Assembly (NCBI GenBank): GCA_022770425.1
Contig: JALEHY010000052.1
Location: 1 to 55,726 of the forward strand
DNA: 55,726 bases
From: Parvimonas sp.
Lineage (GTDB): Bacteria > Bacillota > Clostridia > Tissierellales > Peptoniphilaceae
Direction: 5' to 3'
Part shown: in pieces, positions 34,807 through 43,987 of the stretch
Position numbering within the stretch: position 1 is the first letter of the stretch
How the letters are laid out: each line of letters begins with the position of its first letter
Position numbers and translations under genes: made by a program
The notes under the pieces: model-generated
Database searches by the model: none
What the model saw: only the letters and a program-made list of their open reading frames with translations
What the model was told of the DNA's origin: nothing

Positions 34807-36040
34807 ACGAATTTTTATGAAAAAGTTAATGATGTATCTTAAAAACATCTCTGATGATGAAAGAGAGAGCATTAAAGATTTTTACGAAGAAATGTTGGAT
34901 GATGCAAATATAGGGCTTGACGATGAGGTTCCTGAAAGTTTTGGAAATCCGAGAAAAATTGCAATGGAAATTTTGGCAGAGAATATTGAATTTGAAGAAC
35001 AAAATGAAACCGGATATTCAAAATCAAAGCGAAATAAAAGCAGGGAATTTTTTAAAAAATTGTCTTTTGTCAGTTTGGGATTGTTGAGTTTACCCGTAGC
35101 ATTACCGATAGTTGTTATTTTAGCAGTAATATTTGCATTAGCTCTTGCTGTGGGAGTTATTGTACTTGTGTTTTCGATTTTGAGTTTACCTATAACAATT
35201 TGGTTCGCACCGTTTTTTGTTTTTAAAGTTTTAGGATGGTGTATATTGTTTGTTATTTTGACATATATATTTGTAGAATGTATAAAATTATTGTCTAAAT
35301 TTTTTGTTAAAAAAGTTTCTGAAAATCCTACAAAGTACAGTAAATATGTAAAAGAAAAGTATAATTCTTATGATTATGAAGATGAATTTTTTACAGAAAA
35401 TATCTTTGAGAATGAAAGCAGAAGTTTTAAGGATATTACAGAGCTTAAATGTGAATTTAGCGCTTCAAATATTATCTTTGAAATTATAGAAGCAGATACT
35501 TTGAGTGTTGATGCAACCGACTTTAAAAATTCGAAATTAGTCTATGAAATTAGAGGAACAAGGCTTATTTTATTTAACAAAAATCTTAAATTTAAAATGA
35601 AAAAAAGATTTAATATGGATGATAAATTTGTTAAAAATTCAACCATTCATATATACATTCCCCGTGATATAAACTTATATTCTAAATTTAACGCCTCAAA
35701 TGTGAAATTCAATTTTGTGGAATTAGACGAATTAACATTAGAATCTAACGCATCAAACATAAAATTTAAAACTGTTGAAGCTGAAACTGTGAACTGTGAA
35801 CTTAACGCCTCAAATGTAAAAGGAAATGTTGATTTCGAGTTTATGAAAATTGAGTCCAATGCTTCAAATGTCAGGTTGGAGGTAGAAAAACAAAAAGAGG
35901 ATATAATATACTCATATAGCGTGAATATGGGCAGAATAGAGATATTCGGTGAAAGCTTTACAGGAATTGGAAAATCAAAAACCGAAAACATTTCGAATTT
36001 AGAAATAAATTGTTCAGCAGGAAATGTAGTAATAGAATAA
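34799..36040 (+). CDS. HAAS/DUF1700 + DUF4097 fusion membrane protein (module 1)
   Basis: A 413-residue protein. Residues 1-60 form the HAAS (DUF1700) helical domain (MMYLKNISDDERESIKDFYEEM, GNPRKIAMEIL) that accompanies PadR regulators. Two or three membrane segments lie at about 85-165. Residues about 210-413 are a DUF4097-like beta-solenoid. Its rungs carry NASN at 298, 317, 336 and 354 and SASN at 221, a 18-19-residue period. The ATG at 34799 lies within the end of padR, preceded by GGAGG (34789-34793). The HAAS domain is known to bind PadR, so this protein may sequester the regulator at the membrane. Confidence 0.85.
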   Translation: MSRRIFMKKLMMYLKNISDDERESIKDFYEEMLDDANIGLDDEVPESFGNPRKIAMEILAENIEFEEQNETGYSKSKRNKSREFFKKLSFVSLGLLSLPVALPIVVILAVIFALALAVGVIVLVFSILSLPITIWFAPFFVFKVLGWCILFVILTYIFVECIKLLSKFFVKKVSENPTKYSKYVKEKYNSYDYEDEFFTENIFENESRSFKDITELKCEFSASNIIFEIIEADTLSVDATDFKNSKLVYEIRGTRLILFNKNLKFKMKKRFNMDDKFVKNSTIHIYIPRDINLYSKFNASNVKFNFVELDELTLESNASNIKFKTVEAETVNCELNASNVKGNVDFEFMKIESNASNVRLEVEKQKEDIIYSYSVNMGRIEIFGESFTGIGKSKTENISNLEINCSAGNVVIE

Positions 36041-36076
36041 TCTGTGAGATAAATAGATACAAAATAAAAATAAATT

Positions 36077-36110
36077 AAAATAGCGACTTTAAATAGTCGC
36101 TATTTTAATG
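36077..36110 (+). terminator. Terminator of PadR module 1
   Basis: AAAATAGCGACT (36077-36088) pairs exactly with AGTCGCTATTTT (36095-36106). Confidence 0.88.
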
Positions 36111-36189
36111 GGAGGAAAAGTTTTGATGATAAATTTTTAAAAATTTACTGTTTTTTATGTGTTTAAAATTAATTTGTAAAATAAATTTA

Positions 36190-36218
36190 TTGCTTATTTT
36201 TTTTATTTATATTAAAAT
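36190..36218 (+). promoter_or_regulatory. Promoter of the cysteine desulfurase-thiI operon
   Basis: TTGCTT (36190-36195), a 17-bp spacer and TAAAAT (36213-36218). Confidence 0.5.
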
Positions 36219-36252
36219 ATTATTATATTTAAATAACCGGAAAGGAAATTTT

Positions 36253-37389
36253 ATGATTTATTTGGATAATGCGGCGACTACTAAAGTTCGTGATGAAGTT
36301 ATAGATGTTATGGTAAAATATTTGAAAGAGTGCTATGGGAATCCGTCCTCTCTTTATGATTTCGGATATTCTGTTTCTAAGGATATAAATTCTTGTAGGG
36401 ATGTTATTGCAAAGTATATAAATGCTAAGAGTGAGGAAATATTTTTTAATTCTTGTGCAACGGAGGGAAATAATACAGCAATTTTCGGGTCGGTTTCTAC
36501 TGCAAAAGGTAAAAATATTGTTTCTACGGAGATTGAACATTCTTCGGTTTTCAACATTTTTAAATTTTTAAAAGAGAAAAAAGAGATAAGAACTTTAAGT
36601 TTGGATAAATTTGGTTATATTGATATTGAGAGTGTTAAAAGTCTTGTAGATGAAAATACGGAGATTGTTTCGATAGCCTATGTTCATAATGAGCTTGGAG
36701 TTATTCAAGATGTTGAAAGTATTGGAAAAGTGATTAAGGAAAAAAATAAAAAGTGCATTTTTCATGTTGATTCTGCACAAGCTTTTGGCAAGGTTAATAT
36801 TGATGTAAAAAAATCAAAGATAGATATTTTGACATTGAGCGGACATAAAATTCATGCTCAAAAGGGAATTGGGGCAATGTATGTAAATAAAAATATAAGT
36901 TTAAAGCCTTTCGTTTTAGGAGGAGGTCAGGAAAAAGACTTTAGATCCGGAACTGAAAATGTTGCCGGAATAATGGGGTTAAAGGTTGCAACGGAGTTTA
37001 TGTATGAGAATTTGAAAGAGAGAGAAAAGTATTTATATGGATTAAGAGAAATTTTAATTGACGGTATTTCAAAAATTGAAAATCATAAATTTTTAACTAA
37101 TAAAAACGGTGTAGCTAATATTGTAACAGTTGCTTTTGAAAATATCAGAAGTGAAGTGTTGTTACATTTCTTGGAGAGTGAAAAAATTTATATTTCTACA
37201 GGCTCTGCTTGCAGTAAAGGTAAAAAGAGCAGAACTTTTGACGGGATAAGACTTGAAAACAAATTCAGTGACGGTGTTATTAGGATTTCTTTGAGTGAGT
37301 TTAATACAGAGCAAGAGATTAATACTTTTGTAGAAAAGTTAGAAAAGTATGTAAATGAAATCAGAAAGATTATGAAAAGGGGAAGGTAA
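36253..37389 (+). CDS. Cysteine desulfurase dedicated to ThiI (NifS/NifZ-like)
   Basis: PLP enzyme that takes sulfur from cysteine and passes it on as persulfide. 378 residues. Start motif MIYLDNAATTKV, PLP lysine K199 in LSGHKIHAQKG, and catalytic C320 in STGSACSKGKKS. The ATG at 36253 follows AAAGGAAA; upstream in-frame codons overlap the promoter. The stop codon overlaps the thiI start, matching the Bacillus nifZ-thiI pairing, so its sulfur probably goes to 4-thiouridine in tRNA. Confidence 0.93.
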   Translation: MIYLDNAATTKVRDEVIDVMVKYLKECYGNPSSLYDFGYSVSKDINSCRDVIAKYINAKSEEIFFNSCATEGNNTAIFGSVSTAKGKNIVSTEIEHSSVFNIFKFLKEKKEIRTLSLDKFGYIDIESVKSLVDENTEIVSIAYVHNELGVIQDVESIGKVIKEKNKKCIFHVDSAQAFGKVNIDVKKSKIDILTLSGHKIHAQKGIGAMYVNKNISLKPFVLGGGQEKDFRSGTENVAGIMGLKVATEFMYENLKEREKYLYGLREILIDGISKIENHKFLTNKNGVANIVTVAFENIRSEVLLHFLESEKIYISTGSACSKGKKSRTFDGIRLENKFSDGVIRISLSEFNTEQEINTFVEKLEKYVNEIRKIMKRGR

Positions 37390-38558
37390 TGGAGTATTTA
37401 ATCAGTGTAAGTTTCGGAGAACTTACTTTAAAAGGAGATAACAGAAAAGATTTTGAAAACAGAATTATAAGAAAGATAAAAAAGGCAATTTCAAATTTTG
37501 AAGTTACAGAATTTTATAAAGAACAGGGAAAAGTTTATATTGGAGCGGAAAAGTCTTTATTTCCCGAAATGATTGAACAGATAAAAAAAGTTTTTGGAAT
37601 TTTTTATATCTGTGAAGTTTTACGTTGTGAAAAAAATACTGAAAGTATTAAAGAAGCTACAAGAACTTTAGTTGAAGATTTGAATTTAACACAGGAAAGT
37701 ACGTTTAAAGTATTTGTAAACAGAGTTGATAAAAAATTTATTCCTAAATCTCCTGAGCTTTCAAAAATGTTAGGAGGGGTTGTGCTTAAAAATTTTGGTA
37801 ATATTTTAAAAGTTGATGTACATAGTCCTAAAATGCCGATTTATGTTGATGTAAAAGAGAATGCATATATTTATGTAAAAAGATATAAAGGATTTGGAGG
37901 CTTGCCTATTGGCTCAAGCGGAAGAGGTCTTTTGCTTCTATCAGGAGGAATAGACAGTCCGGTTGCGGGTTTTGTTATGGGAAAAAGAGGTATGGAAATA
38001 GGTGCCGTTCATTTTCATTCATATCCTTTTACAAGTGAACAAGGAGAGGAAAAAGTAAAAAGTCTTGCAAAAATTCTCTCAACTTATGTCGGTAAATTTA
38101 CTATGACAAGTATAAATCTACTTCCTATTCAAAAAGAAATAGCACAAAAATGTCCTGAAAAAGAAATTACTATATTAGGTAGAATTTTTATGATGAAGAT
38201 TGCACAAAAACTTGCTGTTAAACAAAATTATAATGCTTTGATAACCGGTGAAAGTTTAGGTCAGGTCGCAAGTCAAACTATTCAAGGATTAACGGTTGTA
38301 GACAGTCTTGTTGATATTTCTATATTAAGACCGTTAATAGCGATGGATAAAACGGAAATTATTGATATTGCAAGAGTAATAGAAACTTACGAAACCAGTA
38401 TATTGCCTTTTGAAGATTGTTGTACTGTATTTTTACCTAAGCATCCGGTTACAAAACCTAAACTTGAGGATATTAAAAAAAGTTTATCACTTTTAGATGT
38501 TGAAACTCTTATAGATGAGGCACTAAAAAACAAAAAGGTATATGATATAAATGAATAA
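37389..38558 (+). CDS. thiI: tRNA 4-thiouridine synthetase ThiI
   Basis: Thiolates U8 of tRNA and in some bacteria supports thiazole synthesis. 389 residues: a ferredoxin-like/THUMP N-terminus (about 1-165), then a PP-loop ATP pyrophosphatase with SGGIDSP at 185-191. It has no rhodanese domain, as in other Firmicutes. The CC pair at 344-345 (EDCCTVFLPKHP) includes the position of the catalytic-disulfide Cys of Escherichia coli ThiI, so sulfur may come directly from the upstream desulfurase. It starts at TAATG within the preceding stop. Confidence 0.95.
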   Translation: MEYLISVSFGELTLKGDNRKDFENRIIRKIKKAISNFEVTEFYKEQGKVYIGAEKSLFPEMIEQIKKVFGIFYICEVLRCEKNTESIKEATRTLVEDLNLTQESTFKVFVNRVDKKFIPKSPELSKMLGGVVLKNFGNILKVDVHSPKMPIYVDVKENAYIYVKRYKGFGGLPIGSSGRGLLLLSGGIDSPVAGFVMGKRGMEIGAVHFHSYPFTSEQGEEKVKSLAKILSTYVGKFTMTSINLLPIQKEIAQKCPEKEITILGRIFMMKIAQKLAVKQNYNALITGESLGQVASQTIQGLTVVDSLVDISILRPLIAMDKTEIIDIARVIETYETSILPFEDCCTVFLPKHPVTKPKLEDIKKSLSLLDVETLIDEALKNKKVYDINE

Positions 38559-39447
38559 TAATACAAAGGGCTTTATTTATACTATTTTCGGTGCGATTTG
38601 TTGGGGATTTTCGGGATTTTGCAGTGATTATTTGTTTTCTGTAAAAAATTTATCTCCACTTTGGGTTGCACCCGTAAGGCTTTTAAGTGCCTCTTTGATT
38701 TTATTTATAATATCGTTAATCAGCATCGGAAAGCAAACTTTTGAACCTTTGAAAGATAAAAAGGACATTCTAAGACTTATAAATTTTGGAACGAGCGGAC
38801 TTATAGGGGCACAGTTTACATATCTTATGGCAATAGCAAATTCCAATGCGGCTACAGCTACAGTTTTACAATATTTGGGGATTTCATTTTTAGTGATTTA
38901 TGTTTGTATAAGAAATTTAAGATTTCCCTCAGGCGTTGAAATTGTATCTTTAATTTTTGCAATGATTGGAACTTTTTTAATTACGACGCATGGGGATATT
39001 CATTCGCTTAGTATAACAACTAAAGCGCTTTTTTGGGGATTGTTGGGTGGAGTAGGACTTGTGACTTACTCGCTGACACCTGTAAAACTTTTAAAAAAGT
39101 ATAATTGTTTTTGTGTATTAAGTTATGCAATGTTTGTTGGCGGGGTTGTTTTAACTTTAATTTTAAAGCCGTGGAAATTTTACATTCAATTTGATATATA
39201 CACATTTTTGGCAATGGTAGGGCTTGTAGTTTTTGGAACAGTGATAGCATTTTTTATGTATATGACCGGTGTTAATTTAATCGGACCTGTAAATGCGAGT
39301 TTACTTAATACATTTGAGCCTTTGTCAGCAATTTTATTTAGTGTAATGCTGTTAAATTTAAAATTGAAATTTGTAGATTTTTTAGGTTTTGCTTTGATAA
39401 TTTCAACCGTATTTATATTAAAAATAAAAACGATAAATAAAAGATGA
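38551..39447 (+). CDS. EamA/DMT-family transporter
   Basis: A 298-residue membrane protein with ten predicted helices in two EamA repeats (about residues 8-140 and 150-290). Start segment TIFGAICWGFSGFCSDYLF and second-half PVNASLLNTFEPLSAILFS are typical of the drug/metabolite exporter family. It overlaps thiI by 8 nt and so shares its operon. The substrate is unknown; the sulfur-related neighbours are only weak guidance. Confidence 0.9.
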   Translation: MNNNTKGFIYTIFGAICWGFSGFCSDYLFSVKNLSPLWVAPVRLLSASLILFIISLISIGKQTFEPLKDKKDILRLINFGTSGLIGAQFTYLMAIANSNAATATVLQYLGISFLVIYVCIRNLRFPSGVEIVSLIFAMIGTFLITTHGDIHSLSITTKALFWGLLGGVGLVTYSLTPVKLLKKYNCFCVLSYAMFVGGVVLTLILKPWKFYIQFDIYTFLAMVGLVVFGTVIAFFMYMTGVNLIGPVNASLLNTFEPLSAILFSVMLLNLKLKFVDFLGFALIISTVFILKIKTINKR

Positions 39448-39450
39448 TTC

Positions 39451-39480
39451 AAAAGTGAAGAAATATTTCTTCACTTTTAA
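39451..39480 (+). terminator. Terminator of the thiI operon
   Basis: AAAAGTGAAGAAA (39451-39463) mirrors TTTCTTCACTTTT (39466-39478). The inner pairs must open to form the loop. Confidence 0.85.
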
Positions 39481-39532
39481 AATACTCAAAAAAATTTTTT
39501 TAGATTGAAAATAGAGCTAAAATTAATTTTTT

Positions 39533-39542
39533 AAGACGTCTT
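39533..39542. repeat. AAGACGTCTT palindrome upstream of the ABC transporter
   Basis: A perfect 10-bp palindrome, 15 bp upstream of the first -10 element. It is a candidate operator. Confidence 0.5.
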
Positions 39543-39550
39543 TAATGAAA

Positions 39551-39660
39551 ATTATGGTATAATAACTATAAGTTTATGCCTTGTGGTAAAGTTAAAGTTA
39601 TTTCACCATAATTACCTTGATTAATTATCAAAAGGAAATTGTGGTATAATAAGAATAAGT
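39551..39660 (+). promoter_or_regulatory. Duplicated extended -10 promoters plus hairpin before the ABC transporter
   Basis: Two near-identical segments, ATTATGGTATAATAACTATA (39551-39570) and ATTGTGGTATAATAAGAATA (39638-39657), each hold an extended -10 TGGTATAAT. Between them, CCATAATTACCTTGAT (39606-39621) mirrors ATCAAAAGGAAATTGTGG (39627-39644) imperfectly, a long hairpin that ends in the second -10 element. A regulated pair of promoters, or an attenuator controlling the upstream one, is likely. Confidence 0.6.
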
Positions 39661-39698
39661 TAAACTTTTTTGATTATTAAATTTTGGGTGGTGATAAT

Positions 39699-40403
39699 AT
39701 GGCTTTTGTAGAATTTAAAAATGTTTGTAAAAAATACAATGAAGGGAAATCTTCAGAAATTATTGCAAATAAAGATGTATCTTTTGAAATAGAACACGGA
39801 GAATTTTGTGTTATCGTAGGACCGTCAGGTGCCGGAAAGTCTACTATTTTAAATATTTTAGGCGGAATGGACAGTGCTACAAGCGGAGAAATTTTAATTG
39901 ACGGTAATGACATTTGTAAATTTAATAAAAGAAGATTAAATGATTACAGAAGATTTGACATAGGCTTTGTATTTCAGTTTTATAATTTGATTCCGAATCT
40001 TACCGTTTTGGAAAATGTAGAATTATCTGCACAAATTGTTAAAGACAGTTTGGATCCGAGCGGAGTTTTAGAATCTGTTGAACTTTCTCACAGGCTAAAT
40101 AATTTTCCGAGCCAACTTTCCGGAGGAGAACAACAACGTGTAGCAATAGCAAGAGCTTTATGTAAAAATCCTAAGCTTTTATTATGTGATGAACCGACGG
40201 GAGCGCTTGATTATCATACCGGAAAGAAAATTTTGGAGTTATTACACATAAGGTGTAAAAGTACAAATACAACGGTTATTTTGATTACTCACAATCAAGC
40301 TATTGCACCAATGGCGGACAGAGTTATAGAAATAAACGACAGTACCGTAAAGTCTGTTAAAATAAATGAAAATCCTAAGGATATTAGAGAAATCGAGTGG
40401 TAA
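39699..40403 (+). CDS. ABC transporter ATP-binding protein (MacB/LolD type)
   Basis: 234 residues. Walker A GPSGAGKST at 41-49, signature LSGGEQQ from 140, Walker B with D164-E165 (LLLCDEPTGALD), and the H-loop THNQ. The sequence belongs to the MacB/YknY/LolD subfamily that pairs with FtsX-like permeases and works as a mechanotransmitter. ATG at 39699 is chosen with GGGTGGTGA just upstream; a TTG 15 nt earlier overlaps that site. The stop is followed after 1 nt by the permease ATG. Confidence 0.93.
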   Translation: MAFVEFKNVCKKYNEGKSSEIIANKDVSFEIEHGEFCVIVGPSGAGKSTILNILGGMDSATSGEILIDGNDICKFNKRRLNDYRRFDIGFVFQFYNLIPNLTVLENVELSAQIVKDSLDPSGVLESVELSHRLNNFPSQLSGGEQQRVAIARALCKNPKLLLCDEPTGALDYHTGKKILELLHIRCKSTNTTVILITHNQAIAPMADRVIEINDSTVKSVKINENPKDIREIEW

Positions 40404-40404
40404 T

Positions 40405-43400
40405 ATGAAAAAGAAAGCATTATTTAAAAATTTTTACAGAACTGTTTTTAGAACATTGCCTAAATTTTTTTCAATTCTTTTTTTAATTGCTTTAGGAGTA
40501 ATGGTTTTTGTAGGACTTAAAATTACAAGTCCTATTATGAGAAGAAGTGTTGAAAAAAGGGTAAAAGACGGGAACCTATACGATTTTAAAATTTCTTCTA
40601 CTTATGGACTTTTAAGAGATGATGAAGAAATTATATCTAATCTTTCAAATTTAAAAGAGGTTGAATTCGGATATTCGATAAATTTAAAGGATGAAACAAA
40701 AGGCAGCGATTTTCATATCGAGAGTATGCCTGAAAAGATAAGTTTGGTAAAAGTTACAGAAGGCTCAAGTATAAACTCTCAAGATGAAATTTTACTTGAT
40801 GAAAGACTTAAAAGTATATACAGTGTTGGAGATATTATTTCTTTTTCGGATGTAAATAAACCTACTATTTTTGATGAAGAAGTAAAAAAGTTAAAATTTA
40901 ATAAATTTAAAGTTGTCGGATTTGTGGAAAGTCCTGAAGTTATAACGACAACCGTCAGAAACACAACGGATAATGCGTATTTAGGAATTGTTTCCAAAGA
41001 TGCCTTTGACTTTACTTATTTTTCTTATGCAAAAATTATATTTTCAGATATAAATGATTTGAAAATGGAAACCGGTAAATTTGACAGATTAAAATCTGAA
41101 AGAAAAACTCATTTACAAGAGCTTTTTGAGAACAGACCGATTGAAGTTCATAGCTTGATTTATTCACAGAAAAAGAAAATTTTAGATGAAAATAAAACAA
41201 AACTTCAGAAAAATAAATCAAATCTTGAAAATAGCGAAAATGAACTTGAACAAAATCAAAAGAGGTTGGAAAACGGAACAAATGACGTAAGAACCGCTTT
41301 TGCGAATCTCGATTACAATAAGAAAAACTTTGTAAATACGATTAATAAAAAAATTGAAAGTTTGAACTCTTCCAAAAATAAACTTTATTCTAAAAGAGAA
41401 GAACTGACAAAAAATCTTTCTGAACTTGTTACAAAAAATAAAGGTTTGGTTTTAAAGAAAGAAGAAATAAATTCCGAAAAAGTACAACTTAATAAGGCTA
41501 TTTCGGATGTTAATGCGAAACTTGAAACACTTGAAAAAAATCGTGTATTGATAGCTGAAAAAGAGTATAATCAGAAAAAAGAAGCATTAAATTCTGAACT
41601 TAAAGAACTTAATTTAAAAGTTTCCGAAACAGAAACTTATTTAGATGAAGTTGAAAAGGGAATTCTACAAACTTCTGAAGGAATAAAGAAAATAGAGGAC
41701 GGAAAAACTAAAATCGCATCCGAACTTGAAAAGATAGAAAACGGATATGCTGAAGTTGATAAGGCGTATAATGAGGGAATTGCCAAGTTTGATGCTTATT
41801 ACGAAAAGTTGGTTGAAACAAAAGAAAAGATAGAGAGCGGTTCTTTAGACTTAGAGCGTGGGAAAGAAAAAATAGAAGATGCAAAGGAAAAAATAGAAGA
41901 TGCAAACAAAAAAATTTCTGAAGGAGATGAGATACTTTCCAAACTTTTGGATCCTATTTATGAAATAGAGGACTCATTTTCACAAGTCGGAGTATCGAAT
42001 GTATACTTTGCGGCAGACGGAATTTATGGAGTTTCCAATGTTTTTTCAATATTTTTCTATTTTATTGCACTTTTGGTTTGTCTTACAACTATGACAAGAA
42101 CCGTTGATGAGGACAGAGTTCAGATTGGAACTTTAAAGGCACTTGGGTATAGTGATGTAGATATCGCTAAGCAATATTTTTACTACGGACTTTCAGCGAG
42201 TATATTAGGCGGAGTTATAGGGGCTATGCTGGGCTTTAAAGTTATTTCTCCTCTTGTTTACAACTCTTATCTAAAAGCCTTTATCTTTGAGAAAGTATTT
42301 GACAGCTATTACCCTATGATTGTAATTTTGGGAATTTTAATAGCTGTGGTTTGTACGGCGGTTGTATCGTATATCGCTTGCATAAATTCATTGAAAGAAA
42401 AAATATCTTCTCTTATGCGTCCTAAGGCTCCTAAGTCGGGAGGAAAAGTTCTTTTGGAAAGATTGCCTTTTTTGTGGAAAGAACTTTCTTTTTTACAAAA
42501 AGTTACTCTTAGAAATGTATTTAGATATAAATTAAGATTATCAATGACAATAATAGGTGTACTTGGTTGTATGGCACTTTTGGTTTTGGGATTTGGGATA
42601 AAGGACAGTTTAAACGGTCTTTCAGAGCTACAATATGAAAAATATACAAAATATCATTTATCCGTTTCGTATAATCCTATGGATTTAACGGAAAAACAAA
42701 ATAAATTTGACGAAATGATAAGAAATAATAACGATATAAAAGACAGTATTGACTTATCAATTAAATCCGCACAGATTAATTCAAATGTAAAATTCAGTGA
42801 AAAAGTTGCGGTTTTGACTACAAATGACTTTGAAAAGTTTTCAGAATTTTTTGGACTTTATACGGGAACCGAGAAAATCAATTCTTTGGACGACGGCATT
42901 TATATAAACAGAAAAATATCCGAAAAGTTTAAGGTCTCAATCGGAGATGAACTTAATTTTATTACAAATAATAAAAATTATACGAGTAAAATCACCGGAA
43001 TTTTTGAAAACCAAGTCGGAAATTATATAATTATGAATGATAAAATTCATGAGAGAATTTTTTTAAAAAAGGCAATCAATAATTCAAAACTACTTATCTT
43101 GAAAGATTCGAGTGACGTTGGTATAAAAAAAGTTGTAAATGAAATTGAAAAAGACCCTATTGTAGTAAATGTTATGAATATTAAAATGTTAAAAACCGTT
43201 TTGGATGATGTTTCATACAGTGTAAATTCCATAATTTTGGTCATTATAATTTGTTCGGGATTTTTGTCAATAGTTGTTTTGTATAGTCTTAGCAATATAA
43301 ATATTTCCGAAAGAAAAAGAGAGATAGCTACTCTTAAAGTATTAGGGTTCTATCCTACTGAAATAGATAAGTATATTTACAAGGAAACTTTTATACTTAC

Positions 43401-43623
43401 AATTATAGGAATATTTTTGGGAGTGTTTGTCGGAGATTTACTCCACAAAAATATTATGGAACAACTTGCTATGGATTCTGTTAGATTTTTTAATAAAATA
43501 TATATTCTAAGCTATGTTTATTCAGCGTGTATAACATTATTCTTTACCTTTGTTGTTTATTTGATTGTTAAAATAGTTCTTTCAAAAATTAAAATGATAG
43601 AGTCATTAAAAGACGTTGAATAA
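40405..43623 (+). CDS. FtsX-like ABC permease with long extracellular coiled coil
   Basis: A 1072-residue permease partner of the preceding ATPase. One N-terminal helix (about 16-38), a large extracellular region, and a Lys/Glu-rich coiled coil at about 250-520. The first FtsX domain follows (three helices from about 545, with GTLKALGYSDVDIAKQYF). A second extracellular domain precedes the second FtsX domain (from about 945, EIATLKVLGFYPTEIDKYIY). Such large coiled-coil FtsX permeases are common in Firmicutes. Their substrates are mostly unknown; peptide or lipid export or a mechanical role at the wall is possible. The ribosome site is weak (GAGTGG), consistent with coupling to the ATPase gene. 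Confidence 0.88.
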   Translation: MKKKALFKNFYRTVFRTLPKFFSILFLIALGVMVFVGLKITSPIMRRSVEKRVKDGNLYDFKISSTYGLLRDDEEIISNLSNLKEVEFGYSINLKDETKGSDFHIESMPEKISLVKVTEGSSINSQDEILLDERLKSIYSVGDIISFSDVNKPTIFDEEVKKLKFNKFKVVGFVESPEVITTTVRNTTDNAYLGIVSKDAFDFTYFSYAKIIFSDINDLKMETGKFDRLKSERKTHLQELFENRPIEVHSLIYSQKKKILDENKTKLQKNKSNLENSENELEQNQKRLENGTNDVRTAFANLDYNKKNFVNTINKKIESLNSSKNKLYSKREELTKNLSELVTKNKGLVLKKEEINSEKVQLNKAISDVNAKLETLEKNRVLIAEKEYNQKKEALNSELKELNLKVSETETYLDEVEKGILQTSEGIKKIEDGKTKIASELEKIENGYAEVDKAYNEGIAKFDAYYEKLVETKEKIESGSLDLERGKEKIEDAKEKIEDANKKISEGDEILSKLLDPIYEIEDSFSQVGVSNVYFAADGIYGVSNVFSIFFYFIALLVCLTTMTRTVDEDRVQIGTLKALGYSDVDIAKQYFYYGLSASILGGVIGAMLGFKVISPLVYNSYLKAFIFEKVFDSYYPMIVILGILIAVVCTAVVSYIACINSLKEKISSLMRPKAPKSGGKVLLERLPFLWKELSFLQKVTLRNVFRYKLRLSMTIIGVLGCMALLVLGFGIKDSLNGLSELQYEKYTKYHLSVSYNPMDLTEKQNKFDEMIRNNNDIKDSIDLSIKSAQINSNVKFSEKVAVLTTNDFEKFSEFFGLYTGTEKINSLDDGIYINRKISEKFKVSIGDELNFITNNKNYTSKITGIFENQVGNYIIMNDKIHERIFLKKAINNSKLLILKDSSDVGIKKVVNEIEKDPIVVNVMNIKMLKTVLDDVSYSVNSIILVIIICSGFLSIVVLYSLSNINISERKREIATLKVLGFYPTEIDKYIYKETFILTIIGIFLGVFVGDLLHKNIMEQLAMDSVRFFNKIYILSYVYSACITLFFTFVVYLIVKIVLSKIKMIESLKDVE

Positions 43624-43665
43624 TAAGTTGGTATTTTAAGAAAATTTTGAAACTGAATATTTTAA

Positions 43666-43706
43666 AAGAGGACTATCTTATAGATAAAGATGGTTCTCTT
43701 TTTTTG
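43666..43706 (+). terminator. Terminator of the ABC operon
   Basis: AAGAGGACTATCTT (43666-43679) pairs with AAGATGGTTCTCTT (43687-43700) with two G-U pairs, then a T-run. Confidence 0.88.
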
Positions 43707-43833
43707 GGTGTAATAAAGTTTTAAAACGAACAATTATTACAAAAACGTAAAAAATATTTGAAAAATTTTGAAATTATTAAAAATTTAATAAATGACAGAC
43801 AACTATTTTTATAAAAATTTAAGATTTAAAAAT

Positions 43834-43889
43834 TATGTTGTTGTAAATAAAATTTGAAAAAATTTAACAAAATTTACTTAAACAACATA
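43834..43889. repeat. Inverted repeat in the gap before the third surface protein
   Basis: TATGTTGTT-GTAAAT (43834-43848) mirrors ATTTAC-TTA-AACAACATA (43872-43889), 15 pairs with a 3-nt bulge and a 23-nt loop. It lies about 55 bp upstream of the -10 box. The rest of 43707-43940 is AT-rich with nothing else I can name. Confidence 0.5.
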
Positions 43890-43942
43890 TTTTCTAAAAC
43901 GGCTTAAAATCAATGTTTTTTATAGATTTTTTGGATTTGCTG

Positions 43943-43951
43943 TGATATAAT
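43943..43951 (+). promoter_or_regulatory. Extended -10 promoter of the third surface protein
   Basis: TGATATAAT (43943-43951), 36 bp before the ATG; no clear -35. Confidence 0.6.
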
Positions 43952-43987
43952 CAAATTGTAAAGTGTTAATAGAGAGGGGGAATATAA

